From Periplaneta americana (Eukaryota > Arthropoda > Insecta > Blattodea > Blattidae): a stretch of DNA of 64,000 nt. The stretch spans positions 129,549,121 to 129,613,120 of the forward strand of contig NC_091125.1 in the NCBI RefSeq assembly GCF_040183065.1, written 5' to 3'. This document shows positions 1 to 11,099 of this stretch, piece by piece. The number at the start of each line of letters is the position of its first letter. Within the stretch, counting starts at the first letter, position 1. Below the pieces are notes generated by a model, which worked only from the letters and a program-made list of their open reading frames with translations, was not told the origin of the DNA and searched no databases. Both the position numbers and the translations under genes were made by a program.

Positions 1-150
1 AAATTACAGAAATAAATATAGGTATGCCTCAAGGCACAGTGTTAGGACCCATTTTATTTCATATATCAATAACTTACTGATGCTTGATATGTCGCAAAAT
101 AACGGCAATATGTATATTCTTACACAGATGATACCGTAGCTATTTTAGTG
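1..150 (+). pseudogene. LINE reverse transcriptase fragment
   Basis: The plus strand encodes GMPQGTVLGPILF, the block just before the catalytic core of non-LTR reverse transcriptases of the Jockey/CR1/R1 type. A frameshift follows, and a YTDDTVAIL box (the FADD-type metal-binding motif) appears about 25 codons later in another frame. The piece is open at the window edge, lacks the endonuclease and thumb, and is dead. Clade is uncertain. Confidence 0.7.
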
Positions 151-174
151 GTTTAACATGGGATGAAACTTATC

Positions 175-302
175 ACAAAGCAAACAATGGTCATTCATAT
201 CGTTCTGCCCAAGGGAAGGTCTTTCACTGCATACCCAGCATTCTCCAGTCTTTCCTATTTTCTGCCTTCCTCTTTGTATCACATGATCCATATAGTATGC
301 AT
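175..302 (-). mobile_element. 3' end relic of LINE family 1
   Basis: On the minus strand this matches the 3' end of the LINE copies at 10.1, 44.0, 52.2 and 57.0 kb: GGAAAGACTGGAG, then GCAGTGAAAGACCTTCC and GGGCAGAACG. In translation it gives the recurrent IGKTGECWVCSERPSLGQN string. It abuts the reverse-transcriptase scrap of a different family, so it is a separate insertion. Confidence 0.6.
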
Positions 303-344
303 CTAATAAAAAATGGCTAGATTCAAACGTTTGTAACCTTTTCA

Positions 345-829
345 TTGACATGGATACTTACCTTATCTGCGTTCAATAATGATTCCAGATGATCTATACA
401 ATTATATTCTTATAGTAAACAAATTAATATTCTTCCACTTAGTTATTTTGTTTCTAGACCAATTTTATTATGATCAACGGAATAATCTCAATTAGGGCTT
501 TGGTTTACATTGAATCACAGGATATCACAAGTGATGTTAGTGAAAAGGTTACAAACGTTATTTCAGAAATATTTAGAGATGGTGATTTTGAAGAAAGTAT
601 CTACCCCCTTCAGATATTGAAGTAGCAGCTTCGATAGTTGTTGTTTTGCTTTTGTGTAATAAATCGAGGGTAAAGTATGAAATGGCATAACAGCGCTATG
701 TGAAATGGTGCTAAGTTAAGAGAGTGAATAATATCGTATATGAGAAACCTTTGCTTGCATATTTTGAGTATTTATCGCAATCTCACAAACCTTCGTCTCT
801 GTGGGCATGTTATCATAGTCTAGTATATA
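345..829. other. No gene recognised
   Basis: AT-rich sequence with no credible coding frame. One exact 19-bp inverted repeat (326-344 against 541-559) links it to the relic on its left. Confidence 0.5.
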
Positions 830-980
830 CAGTCACGAAGCTCAATACGTAATAAATATGCATCCATAGATAGTTGCTAACCACTAGGATCGCTACTGTC
901 GCCTCATTACAGACAATGCGAAATAGTACCTGCAAAGTCTATTGTTCCTAGCAACCTCATCAACTCGAGCTTCGTGACTG
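830..980. mobile_element. 151-bp MITE with TA duplication
   Basis: The ends are inverted copies (CAGTCACGAAGCTC at 830-843; the complement at 967-980) flanked by TA on both sides, and the symmetry continues outward as CTAGTATA/TATGTACTAG. Size, TIR and TA duplication fit a Tc1/mariner-type MITE. No coding capacity. Confidence 0.65.
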
Positions 981-989
981 TATGTACTA

Positions 990-1320
990 GACTGTGATAT
1001 TATTCTATACTGCGAAGTACTATCTCCTTGAGAAAAATTTCAATATTAGCTCATAGACAAATTTAATTGGATTTCTGAAAAGAAAAGGCGAAGGATATAG
1101 AGGCAAGAAATGTAAAATTTTTAGTAAACAGGAGAACGTTAAGTATGACATGTAAGTAGGTATATTAATTCATTACCGTGCGGATAAACTTTATGATACG
1201 CTTTTGACGGCCATCGCGTAATTTATATACATAGACATTGGCTTATCGGACCACTCAACATGTTATTTAATTTAAAGAGAGTAAATTATTGTACAGGAGT
1301 ATTTGAAATTGCTGTGTCAG
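990..1320. other. No gene recognised
   Basis: AT-rich, no motif or long frame that I can name. Confidence 0.4.
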
Positions 1321-1440
1321 CCAGATAGTTGAGCTGGTAGAGCAACTGGTTACAGACTGGAAGGTCCCGAGTTCAATTCTAGGTGGTGCACAGTGTGCAA
1401 TTTTCCCAGTCTAGGTGGACAAAATCAAATTTAGACTTGT
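1321..1440 (+). mobile_element. tRNA-derived SINE, family 3, head
   Basis: Box A-like TAGTTGAGCTGG (1326-1337) and box B-like GAGTTCAATTC (1369-1379) are spaced as in a tRNA, but the stems do not pair well enough for a working tRNA. The head matches the SINEs at 52.8 and 53.5 kb (which read AGAGCAACTGG and GGTGG at the same places). The body after 1400 is diverged or truncated. Confidence 0.6.
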
Positions 1441-2119
1441 TTAGTTAGGCATAGGTCAGTATGAATTCATGGTCTTTAACATTTGGAGAATGTTGTGAGA
1501 AATAGCTTTTACTTTTTTTTTATCAGCGGCAAGTTATATTTAGAAGGGTATGAACAGTGAGTTTTTCCTAACACTTTCGCTCCTGTTCAGCCGTAGACAG
1601 AGAGGCTTACTATGTGGGTGAAAAAGAGCCAATTGTTAGTGATTTATTATGTTGTGAGACATGGAATCTGTTCAGATAGGTACGTTCTTACTAATGTAAC
1701 TTCAATTACAAGTTTGTGAAGTATTTTTCTTCTTACAGAAGGGTTTAAACATTACAATTGAAAACATATTTTTTTTAAGTTCTCCAAATATAATGTGAGT
1801 TTTAATATAGCTGATCACGTCTGGTTACAACAATTCTTTTACCATTTAATACAGCATCATTTAGAGTGTTGAATCCCTGTTTTAAAGTTTGCGCGTTCTT
1901 GCGCATTTATCAGTAGCCTAATTAATTTTTTTCAGTGGTGGGACATACGGCAACTTTTGCATATTTGGCTCAACAGAAAAAAAGAATCATGGAATAAGGA
2001 AAGTTTTAATCACTTGTGAGCGTTTTAGGCCTACAAAATTATTCACATGACATCGAACATCAGGTTAAAAATACATTGGACACATTTTTATCTAACCTTA
2101 ACAAACGCACAGTGAATCA
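1441..2119. other. No gene recognised
   Basis: AT-rich intron-like or intergenic sequence with homopolymer runs; nothing identifiable. Confidence 0.4.
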
Positions 2120-2898
2120 AAACGCAAATCACTAGCTGGGCAAAATTAATAACTTCTCTGCATTCCAACGTATTGTTACGAAACTTTGTACATGCCTACA
2201 GGTGGCACACATGTTTTGTGTACAAACTCTGATTACGTTTGCACAAGAAAAAGTACTCCTTTATAGCGGGTGCATTTAAACAAAATTAATAACTTCTCTC
2301 CTCTCTAACAGATTTTTATGAAAATTTATAGAGAAATTACAGGTGGAATATTTTATTTTTTGTCTACAAAGTCTGATTATGTTCATAAGAGGAACTGACC
2401 CTTTATAGTGGTGCATTTAGACAAAATAACTTCTTTCCTATGTAATATATTTTTATGAAACTTTGTATAACAATTAGGCCTACAGGTAGCATACAGATGT
2501 AATGAGAATTTCTACAGAAAAATATAGGCCTATACTTTACCTGTAACTCCTGTACAAAGTTTCATAAAAATCTGTTGCGTAGGAGAGAAGTTAATTTTGA
2601 GTAAATGCACTCCCTGTAAAGAGGTACTTCCTCTTATGGAACCGTAAATATAGTTTGTACACACAAAATATATTCTACCTGTAACTTCCATACACTGTTT
2701 CATAAAAATCTGTTAGATAGGAGAGAAGTTATTATTTTATTCTAAAACCACCCCCTATAAAGGGGTAGTTCCTCGTACACAAATGTAGTCAGAGTTTGTA
2801 CACAAAATATGTGCTATTTATAAGGTCTGTACAAAGTTTCATAACAATTCATTGGAATTCAGAGAAGTTATTAATTTTGTCCAGCTAGATTTGCATTA
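2120..2898. repeat. Foldback element made of roughly 140-bp repeats
   Basis: From the left edge, degenerate tandem units of about 140 bp run rightwards, each with AAATTAATAACTTCTCT, AGATTTTTATGAAA and a TTTATAG block. From about 2530 the same units run in the opposite orientation, so the block folds on itself. The outer ends are complementary (AGCTGGGCAAAATTAATAAC at 2133-2152; GTTATTAATTTTGTCCAGCT near 2868-2887). No coding frame spans it. Confidence 0.7.
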
Positions 2899-2910
2899 TT
2901 GCACACTGTG

Positions 2911-2942
2911 TGGTGGTGGTGGTGGTGGTGGTGGTGGTGGTG
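2911..2942 (+). repeat. (TGG)n microsatellite
   Basis: Uninterrupted TGG run. It begins where the family 3 SINE normally has a short GTGGTGG, so it appears to be an expansion inside that SINE. Confidence 0.85.
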
Positions 2943-3205
2943 GGATTTTCCTCGTTGCAGGAACTTCCAGAAAGGCCCTGGAATCCACTCAGCCTCCAGT
3001 CAAATTGAGTAGCTGGACTTTTTCGGGGTTAAAACTAAGACGACTGGAGAGTAGTGCCAACCACACCACCTCATTCTAGTGCCGAAGTCATGAAAGCACG
3101 GATCTCTACCTCCGTGCTCTCCATGGCATGTAAATGGAATTCCATTACCTTTACCAATGTGCTGTGGCACCAGAGCACGTTAGGATTTGTCAAGTCTTAC
3201 TTTCA
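2943..3205 (+). mobile_element. SINE family 3, body
   Basis: Matches the bodies at 52.88-53.10 and 53.55-53.77 kb: ATTTTCCTCGTTGCAGGAAC, CAGCCTCCAGTCAAATTGAG, AACCACACCACCTCATTCTA and TCTACCTCCGTGCTCTCCAT. The tRNA-like head is missing or replaced by the TGG run. Confidence 0.7.
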
Positions 3206-4248
3206 TGCCTTGCTTTATTATCCTGTGATGCGACATGTTGAAATGGGTTGACCCACTCCCTCGCTAAGTCACTTTATTTCGTATAATGAATGCAGATTTA
3301 GTCCGTATCTGCCGATAAGTTGCACAAGGGGTGTTGGAACTTCATTTTTTTCGCAGTTCACGTCCGAATTGATGAGCGTGTGACGTCGAGCGGGACAGAT
3401 GTTTGTCACATACGTCTCAATTAACCTACACCAACTCGCAATCCTTTGCAGGCCGGATATCAAGTCCCACGCGGGGTAGGAGGAAATTACACGTGTCGCT
3501 CTACTTGCGTAATTCAGCAACCCCAAGATTTGCTCTCGGAAATGTTTAATAATTTCACTTTCCACAGAACTCATAACTCACTTTTCTATAGAAAAAAAAA
3601 ATGCTGTAACTTTTTATTCCCTTGTAAGCTGTGTAGGGATTACTTCTTTAACGACCAATGTTTTGGCAACGTAATCCTTACAACATAATTGGACGACTTC
3701 TTGCAGTACTTATGGCTACATAGATCTTAATTCTATAGTAAAATTTGTAGTCGTACGTAATTATATGCACACACATACACACAGGGTGTCTGTATTACTT
3801 TCAAACAAGTTGTAATTCCTTAGAATGGAATATCATAAAATGTTTCAAATAAAAGCTTCCAGATTTGTTCAGAACCGGAATATCCTTTTAAAAAATCCAT
3901 CATTCTACGAGTATTCAAAATATCGTAGCTGTCCCCCCGTGCTTAATGAGTGAGGATGAAACAAGGCAGTGAGTTAAACAAAAAAGTGTAATTTCATTGT
4001 GATGTTGGTCAACTGGTTTTTGAAAAAAAAAATAGCATTTTAGAATGAGTATTCCAGAAAAACGGGAGACATTGGAGAGGTGATGTTAGAGGATTTTATA
4101 GAGCAAATAAGTTATTGTTTTGTTACGTAAGATAACAATGACCGTCTTTCGTGCAGTTACGTACTGTACGTGATTTTGCTACTCAACCGCTACTGTTATG
4201 TGAAAATGTGTTGCAGTGTTTCCAACCTCTCGCTTTTATTTTCATGTA
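3206..4248. other. No gene recognised
   Basis: Two short overlapping frames on opposite strands near 3.3-3.7 kb have no recognisable motif. CACAGGGTGTCTGTATTAC at 3782 resembles a mariner-type terminus, but I could not find its partner. Confidence 0.35.
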
Positions 4249-5637
4249 CCGTAAAATGGGGTGACTTTGCACCTGCAGGAGTAAGTTTGCACTATGTATG
4301 AAAAACTTTTTATATAGGTCTGGGGGTGTTTACATGAACCAAATTTATCTATTCATCACTTCCACCAATAGATGGTATATGTGTAGAGTATTTTTCCACT
4401 GTTCGTGGTCATAGAATTTGTTTATGGTATTTATATACCTTAACAACAGAACGTGTGTATAATTTGATTGAAATATAGATGAAATTAATTACCTTTAATC
4501 ACAGATAGTGTGCACAATCTCAAGATAAGTTATACTTGTATCTGTTCCTTAGTCATCCATTTAGATTTTCTAGTTTCGCTTGTGCAGCTGTTTTGTCGGC
4601 AAATGGTGTTACAGAATAATTTTCTAATCAAGGTGAATTTGAGCTAAATTGGGGTTACTTTGCACAATAACACAAACGAAGACTTTTTAAATTTTAATTG
4701 CATTATTTTCATTTGAGGACCTTCCATGAGGTTTAAAAACGCTTACTATAATTCACACTTTGCATTACAGCTAAATTATTTGAATTTGTTTTTATTTGTA
4801 TTACATATTAAAGTCATACATGGTCTCTCATATCCAAACTTGGTAACAATCTCCAAATATGTCAAAGGAAAATGTTGAGAAGGATACTAGGCTTATCACT
4901 GAGGGACATAGTTCCAAATGAAGTGCTCCAAAAGATGTCAGCAATTAGTTCGGCTTGGACAGGGAATAAAAACAAACAGTGCTGTCATCAAGGCAGTGGC
5001 AAAATCATTCAAATCCTGCAAATGAACTGAAAGGGAGGATATTGTGGAATATGAATGGGAGGATGTAATTGGGAGACTAAATTCACCCAAGAAAGTATCA
5101 AGAAAGGGCTTGCTTATATTGCATAATACGTATAATTTTTTACAGTTATTCACGTGCTGTTACCTCGACTTGTCATTCGAAAGAACTTAAAATATTTTTG
5201 AAACAACATTTTTGAAGAATGTGATCACTTATATTGAAATTTTGTGCAGTTTTTCAAAAAGTTTTGTCCATGTTACTATTTATAGCAGTTTTTGAATCTT
5301 TGTTTCCATTTTTTCTGTTCCTGATACAGTATATTTTCATTGTTATCACGTGTATGGTGCAAGTAACACCAGCAGTTGCAAACTTTGCACCACTCCTCTT
5401 AAAACTGTGGCGGTGTAAAGTAACCCCCAACTATGGGTAACTTTGCACCAATTTTTGGCAGATTATAAGTTTCAAAAGACATTTATTTTCGAAGATATGA
5501 CTGGCTAAATACATTCCCGCATATCTCTAGAACGTATAAAATAAATGCCCATCTCAAAATTAGACATTTAAAGACCACATACAGACTGAAAACAAATTTT
5601 TAACTAGAAAATGGTGTAATGTTACCCCATTCTACGG
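4249..5637. mobile_element. Pogo/mariner-like DNA transposon, decayed
   Basis: The ends are inverted repeats, CCGTAAAATGGGGTGAC at 4249 and GTTACCCCATTCTACGG ending at 5637, with TA on each side (4247-4248, 5638-5639). Short motifs of the type GGTAACTTTGCACC recur inside in both orientations, as subterminal binding sites do in DNA transposons. The plus strand near 5.0-5.1 kb encodes a broken stretch (REDIVEYEWEDVIG, SPKKVSRKGLL) that could be a transposase remnant. No intact DDE domain is readable. Confidence 0.65.
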
Positions 5638-5639
5638 TA

Positions 5640-6464
5640 TATCTCAAAAACCGTTCATAAACGACTTCAATGATATTAGACTTTTATCTGTAAATCCCCT
5701 CCCTCATTAGTCTTCAAAATGATCCCCCTATTAATTTCCTTCCAGCCGGTATAAGGCTTACAATGGGCCATGTGCTCATTTAAATCTTAAGTTCATGGAT
5801 GTCTCGTGTCCGGCCCTCGAAAAGTGGCATCATAAAATTGGTCGAAAATATGTTATAGCTTCGAAACTACCTCCTCCTATTTTTATGCTGTAAAATTTAT
5901 AATTAAATGTTCATAGCATCTCAGAGTCATCTTGGTAATTTGCATAATTTAAATGTAATGTACTATAGGTAATTGTCGACGTTTGGTTTTACCTACCTTC
6001 TGTCGCTTCTAATTAATTACAAGACGCGCAAAATCGTGCTCCTTGATCGATTTGTTCAAATTTAAATGCTAAAGAGATGCGAATGAGCAAGATACTGTAC
6101 CAAAACGATTCCATGATGACGTCTATCCCAACATGACCACTATTTACATAACTGCAATACATTTCATTCAGTACCCAATTACCACTTGTCCGTAACGGGA
6201 GCGGTGATTGGGTTACATAAACAGTGTTGAGAATAACACCCACGGTTCGTTTTGGCAAGGATATTCCTTTGTTTGCCTAACTCTTATGACTGTAGATTTC
6301 GCCAAATTTCTGAAAACCCTAAGAGTCATGGCTGTTCTGCTTCCATAAAGCTTATAATTCAAGCCAAATTTCGCTGATACATTTATGTTTTGAGCTGTGA
6401 TGAAATATAATAAATCATTATCAACAATCTCCAAGTGAGGTCTTATAAGTCTGTTATGTTTATA
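5640..6464. other. No gene recognised
   Basis: Two overlapping minus-strand frames (6013-6258, 6213-6434) run through here. I see no motif I can name; a decayed transposon is possible. Confidence 0.3.
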
Positions 6465-7248
6465 CAGGGTGAATCAAATTAACGGTGCCAAAAATAAACA
6501 GAAATGAGATTGTGCCCTACTCAGTATTTTTATATGGGAACTCAAGGTCTGTGATTCCAGCTTAAGAAGATATGGGGAAGAGGAGCCCGAAGAGTAGGCA
6601 GCAGATTTACGTTTCTCTGTCAATATTTTGATCGGCATTGTCCAAGTTCATCTAATTGGACCATTATTATTTGGTGCTCGTCTAAATAGTTTTGCCTGAA
6701 TTACTAGAGAATTACCCTATTTGTCCGGAAGAGAATGTGGCTGCAGCACGACGGAGTCCACCTCACTTCATACTGGCTGTCGGTGAACACATGTTGGCCT
6801 ATGCTCTTTTCATGGTCGTTGGATTGGAAGATAAGGTCCTACCCTTATGGCCTACGAGCACTGTCCACTATTTCCTTTGGCGATACTTAAAATCAATTTT
6901 GTATGAAACCTCAGTGGATACAGTATAGGAATTGGTTGCTAGGATCTTAGTCGCCTGTGATGTGATTCAAACGCTTCAGGGATCTTCCAAAGGATGCGCC
7001 AGAGTCTCATACGCCATTTCAATGGTTTCATCGAGGTTGGTGGCCGATATGTTGAACATTTTTTGTAAGTTTCAAAAGTAATCAATAAAAACAGTGTTCA
7101 AATTTTATAAGATCATTCATAACCACATGTTTAAACCCATATCTTCTTAAGCTGGCTTCACAGATCCTATGTTCTCCATATCAAATTACTCAGTACTCCA
7201 TATCTCCCTTCCTGTATAATTTTGGCAGTGGTAACTAGATTCGCCCTG
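6465..7248 (+). mobile_element. Mariner/Tc-like element with ~110-bp TIRs
   Basis: TIRs begin CAGGGTGAATC at 6465 and end GATTCGCCCTG at 7248, with TA on both sides, and stay similar for about 110 bp, including CAGCTTAAGAAGATATGGG. The plus strand (about 6685-7065) encodes a broken transposase C-terminus: LPELLENYPICPEE, then RRSPPHFILAVGEHM, then YFLWRYLKSILYETSVDTV, a stop, and in another frame RMRQSLIRHFNGFIEVGGRYVEH. The order fits the end of insect mariner/Tc3-like DDE transposases. The N-terminus is deleted, so it is non-autonomous. Confidence 0.8.
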
Positions 7249-7250
7249 TA

Positions 7251-7552
7251 AAAGAAACTAGTCTCCCGTCTTGGCAGATCATGCAGGCTTATTCCATACT
7301 TTGATGTAATATGCATCATACTATTTTGGAATTTTTCTTCATTGATCAATAATTGGCTATGCTTGTCCCACCATTTATGCTGTTGCCCTGCTCTGCTGTT
7401 CAATTTTAAAATTATTTAGTTGCCCTCTTACAAAAATAACTAGCCACCAAGACTGTCGTTACTAGGTCTGGAGCATTTTGATTACTAGACAATACCAAAA
7501 ATTACACAAAAAGAAAAAGGCTTAATTTGTATCTTTCTTCTGTAAACACTAG
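7251..7552. other. No gene recognised
   Basis: No identifiable feature. Confidence 0.4.
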
Positions 7553-7622
7553 CGTCAGAAGGAAGTGAAATAGGGAGAGTAGTACGGCACGAATATCCTT
7601 TATCACCTACCCTGTTCAACAT
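7553..7622 (+). pseudogene. LINE family 1 RT scrap
   Basis: Matches the copy at 10.23 kb: AGGAAGTGAAATAGGGAGAG followed by CCTTTATCACCTACCCTGTT, i.e. GSEIGR and PLSPTLFN. Only about 70 bp survive. Confidence 0.6.
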
Positions 7623-7639
7623 GTCCCCCCCAGGTCCAA

Positions 7640-7835
7640 TTCGTTGACGTGGATCGTTCTGCTGCGTCAGTAGTGTTCGTCAGTCTTTATCGAGTTTCGT
7701 TTGTCATTCTGTCTCGTAGTGTGATGCCCAATATTTTTCTTTGCATCTTCCTCTGGCATGTTTGTATACTTGAGCGTTGTCTCTCGGACAATGCCAAAGT
7801 TTGGCAGCCGTATAGCAAAACTGGGATTATATAAT
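7640..7835 (-). pseudogene. LINE C-terminal fragment (other family)
   Basis: The minus strand encodes PVLLYGCQTLALSERQRSSI, then QRKMQRKILGITLRDRMTNE. This is the thumb/C-terminal region of RTE- or CR1-like LINE proteins (LYGxxTWxL, then KMxRxxLGIxxxDRxxNE). Truncated on both sides and joined to a scrap of LINE family 1. Confidence 0.65.
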
Positions 7836-7894
7836 ATATATGTTTATATATTATATTTTTATGTAAGGGGCATTAAATGCTGTACACTACACTC

Positions 7895-8970
7895 CATTCC
7901 ATCTTAATATCAATCCTGCAAAGACACAAGCAATTATATGAGGAAACAAACGGCAAACCGACGCTGTAAAGCACCTCGACATTTTCCCCGTTAAAGTAAG
8001 TACAGTGCATATCTCTTTCAGTTCTTCGGTAAAAAATCTTGGCATTCACATGGATAATAATCTCAACTGGGACATGCAAATCACAGAAACCTGCAGAAAA
8101 GTATATTCTATTATCCATGTGCTAAAAAGGATAAATGTTCATCTTCCCTCTTGCTTAAAAAAGTCCCTTGTGCAGGCGCTTGTATTTCCCTATTTTGACT
8201 ATGCTGACATTTTACTGACTGACCTTTCCAGCGACAACAAAACGAAACTTCAACGTGATCATAACTTGTGTGTACGTTTTGTAAGCAATGTTCGTAAATA
8301 TGATCACATTACCCCATCCCTGGAAACAATATGTTGGCTTAAACTAGAAAAGAAAATAAATTTACATTCACTTCTCCTTCTCTCCGAAATCTTGAACTCT
8401 TCTATTCCTTCGTACCTGTCATCTCGCTTCACTTACCTTTCTTCCCACCACAATCTGAACACACGCTCTAGCCATGAAACAATACTAACAATACCATCCC
8501 ATCGCACCTCCTCATACTCATCCTCTTTCACAATAGCCCTGCCAAGACTCTGGAATTCGCTACCTGCTAGCATCAGGGACTGTCGAAATAAAATTGAATT
8601 CAAACGCAAACTTACTAGGCACTTGGCCAGTAATTGAGACTCGTTCAGACATGGTTTCTTGTAAATAGTTCTCTTAATCTATCACAAAATATTTCAATAT
8701 CCGGTAATTTCATTGCTATAGATTTTTGTTATTGTAGGTTTAATTTGTAATTCAGTAAATACAAAAATATTCTTTGTTCTTAACTTCTATGATAAAATGT
8801 CTAGCTTTCATTAATCAGGTAATCTTGTCGTACTTTAATTTCTATTGTAATTGTAATTGTAAATTTAATGTTAATTGTAATTTTATTGTTCATATTATGG
8901 TTGTAATCCCCTGGTAGAGGGGCAGAGAAGACCTGACGGCCTTATCTCTACCAGGTTAAATAAATAAATA
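7895..8970 (+). mobile_element. LINE family 4 copy A, 3' half
   Basis: A 210-codon open frame (8005-8637) encodes the end of a CR1/Jockey-type reverse transcriptase: SVKNLGIHMDNNLNWDMQI, SCLKKSLVQALVFPYFDYAD, RLWNSLPASIRDCRNKIEFK. A 3' UTR follows, with GGGGCAGAGAAGACCTGACG and a short AAATA tail at 8960. The 5' part, including endonuclease and catalytic RT core, is missing. It is closely related to the minus-strand copy at 44.27-45.30 kb, and its long open frame suggests a fairly recent insertion. Confidence 0.85.
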
Positions 8971-9671
8971 CTAAATACACTCCCCGCACGATAAAAATCA
9001 AAGGCTCCTGTTGTATGCAGGTTTTAATTTACAAATAATACACGAATTGAAATTACCGTGTAGATACATCTTTACTCCTTTCATTTCCTAACTTAAGCAG
9101 ACTCTTCCGGTATTCTGTCAAGCCGTACATTTTGGTATGCCTAAGTTGGCTTCCTCCGCATAAGTCAAGTGTAGTGATTTATTCGGAGTAAATAAGTTCC
9201 ATGACTATACCTATATGCGACGGGATGTGATGGGAATTTAACCCCGTCTCTCTGGCAAGGGTAATCCAGCGACCTTAGTTAATATTTAATTGTTCTGGTC
9301 ACTTTCCTCTCTCACTGGGCTGATGGCAAACAAGATTCAGCTCACTGGAAAAAACAGCAGAGCTTTGAGAGTTTAACGGAGAAGTGTTGTTATGACTGCA
9401 GGTCGTGTTGCCGGTACACGAGGGTGCAGACAAGGCCCCTTTCATAAGTGCGCGCACACATGAATATTCTTATTTGCTGCAGGCCAAGCATACTGATGCC
9501 GGCGGGCGATAGCCCTTCACGAGTCAGTGGCGGCCCGGCTTTTCTACTAATAGCCTATAGTAAGTTACGGTATATATTCTTTTACATTTTAAGAATATCG
9601 AGTATGTAGGCCTATTAGACCTTACCTCCATTTTACTCACTAGTTATATATTTTTAATTATCCAAACATCA
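8971..9671. other. No gene recognised
   Basis: Mixed composition with a slightly GC-richer patch at 9.40-9.54 kb; nothing identifiable. Confidence 0.4.
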
Positions 9672-9960
9672 TTATTATTATTATTATTACCGAGATGAAG
9701 TTCATGAGACGCACTGCAGGAGTCACAAAATGGGTCACAAAAAAAATGTTGATTGATAACTTGAAAGAACTCACAACCGAATTAATATTGCAATTTATAA
9801 ACAGTCAAAGGAAAAACTGGAACAATCATGTCAGAAGAATGGATAGAACACGCATCCCGAAACAAATGCTGCAGTATGCTTCTTGTGGAAAAAGATCCGT
9901 TGGTCTCCCGACTAATAGATGGACTGTTGTGAGACCGTAACAGACCACCTGGTCTAATAC
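9672..9960 (+). pseudogene. LINE family 2 C-terminus after (ATT)n
   Basis: After a short ATT run, the plus strand (9695-9940) reads MKFMRRTAGVTKWVTKK, FINSQRKNWNNHVRRMDRTR, IPKQMLQYASCGKRSVGLPT. This continues the protein that stops at RFMRRTYI in the 25.4-26.2 kb copy, and matches the minus-strand scrap at 35.55 kb. No endonuclease or catalytic RT residues remain. Confidence 0.75.
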
Positions 9961-10109
9961 ATGTTTTGAATTATGATGATTATTATTGTAAAAATAATTA
10001 TTATTTATGCTAAATTAGAAAGTATCCACGCAATTTTTTATCCCAATAACTAAAAAAAAAGTAGTTACGAAAAGAATTCTGATTATTTTAAGTGCCACAA
10101 TTTATGTTT
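9961..10109. other. AT-rich spacer
   Basis: Short AT-rich stretch between two LINE fragments. Confidence 0.4.
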
Positions 10110-11099
10110 AGAGTGGACTGGATAAAATGATGGGGATCCAGAAGGAAATTGGCATAGATTAAAAAGAAAAGAGGCTGTTCAGTAATCGTTATATAAAACA
10201 AGTCAGTCAGGATAGAAGAAATGTCAGAAGGAAGTGAAATAGGGAGAGGAGTAGGCCTACGGCAAGGATGCTCTTTATCACCAACCCTGTTCAACATCTA
10301 CTTGGAGAATTTAGTGAAGAACTGTTTTCAGAACATGGGAGGAGTGATAGTAGGAGGAAGGAGGGTAAAGTGCATAAGATTTGCTGATGATATGGCGTTG
10401 TTAGCAGAAGAGGAGATGATACTAAGGGATATGCTACTGAAGCTACATGACAGCTGTGAGCAGTTTAGAATGATGATAACTGCAAATAAGACGAAGACCA
10501 TGGTTATAGAAAGAAAAATAAAGAAAGTTAACGTGCAAATTCTAAATGAGGCAGTAGAGCAAGCTTGAAATACTTGGGGTATAGGCCTACTTACTATAAG
10601 CAGTAACATTTGAGCTGCTGACAGGAAGTCAAAAGGAGGATAGCAATAGCAAAGGAAACTTTTAATAAAAAAGGAGCATCTTATGGGGACCTCTAGAAAA
10701 AGAACTAAAGAAGAGACTAGTAAAGTGCTTTATGTGAAGTGTAGCATTGTATGGGACAGAAACATGGACATTACAATGAAATGAGGAGAAGCGGCTAGAA
10801 GTATTTGAAACGTGGATATGAAGAAAAATGGAGCGTGTGAAATGGACAGACAGAATAAGAAATGAAGCTATGTTGGAAAGAGTGGGTGAAGAAAGAATGA
10901 AGCTGAAACTGATCAGGAAGTGAAAAAGCAATAGGTTGGGTCACTGGCTGACAAGAAACTGCGTGCTGAAAGATGCACTGGAAGTAAGGATTTGCAGTGA
11001 AAGACTTGCCCTTAGGCAGAAACCTATGAATGAATGAATGAATGAATGAATGAATGAATGAATGAATGAATGAATGAATGAATGAATGAATGAATGAAT
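10110..11099 (+). mobile_element. LINE family 1 copy with (TGAA)n tail
   Basis: RT core at 10221-10568: GLRQGCSLSPTLFNIYLENL, then IRFADDMALLAEEE with the catalytic FADD. Beyond a stop and frameshifts come ALYGTETWTLQ, MERVKWTDRIRNEAMLERVG and the 3' end GAAAGACTTGCCC. The copy ends in a pure (TGAA)n run (11026-11099), which is its 3' tail. The thumb resembles RTE-like elements, but the clade is uncertain. 5' truncated and multiply broken. Confidence 0.85.
11026..11099 (+). repeat. (TGAA)n microsatellite, LINE tail
   Basis: Tetranucleotide run of about 18 units starting at the 3' end of LINE family 1. Confidence 0.9.

Noticed and set aside
10328-10931. Minus-strand frames rich in S, F, L and I
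   Set aside because: Antisense of the LINE RT at 10.1-11.0 kb.
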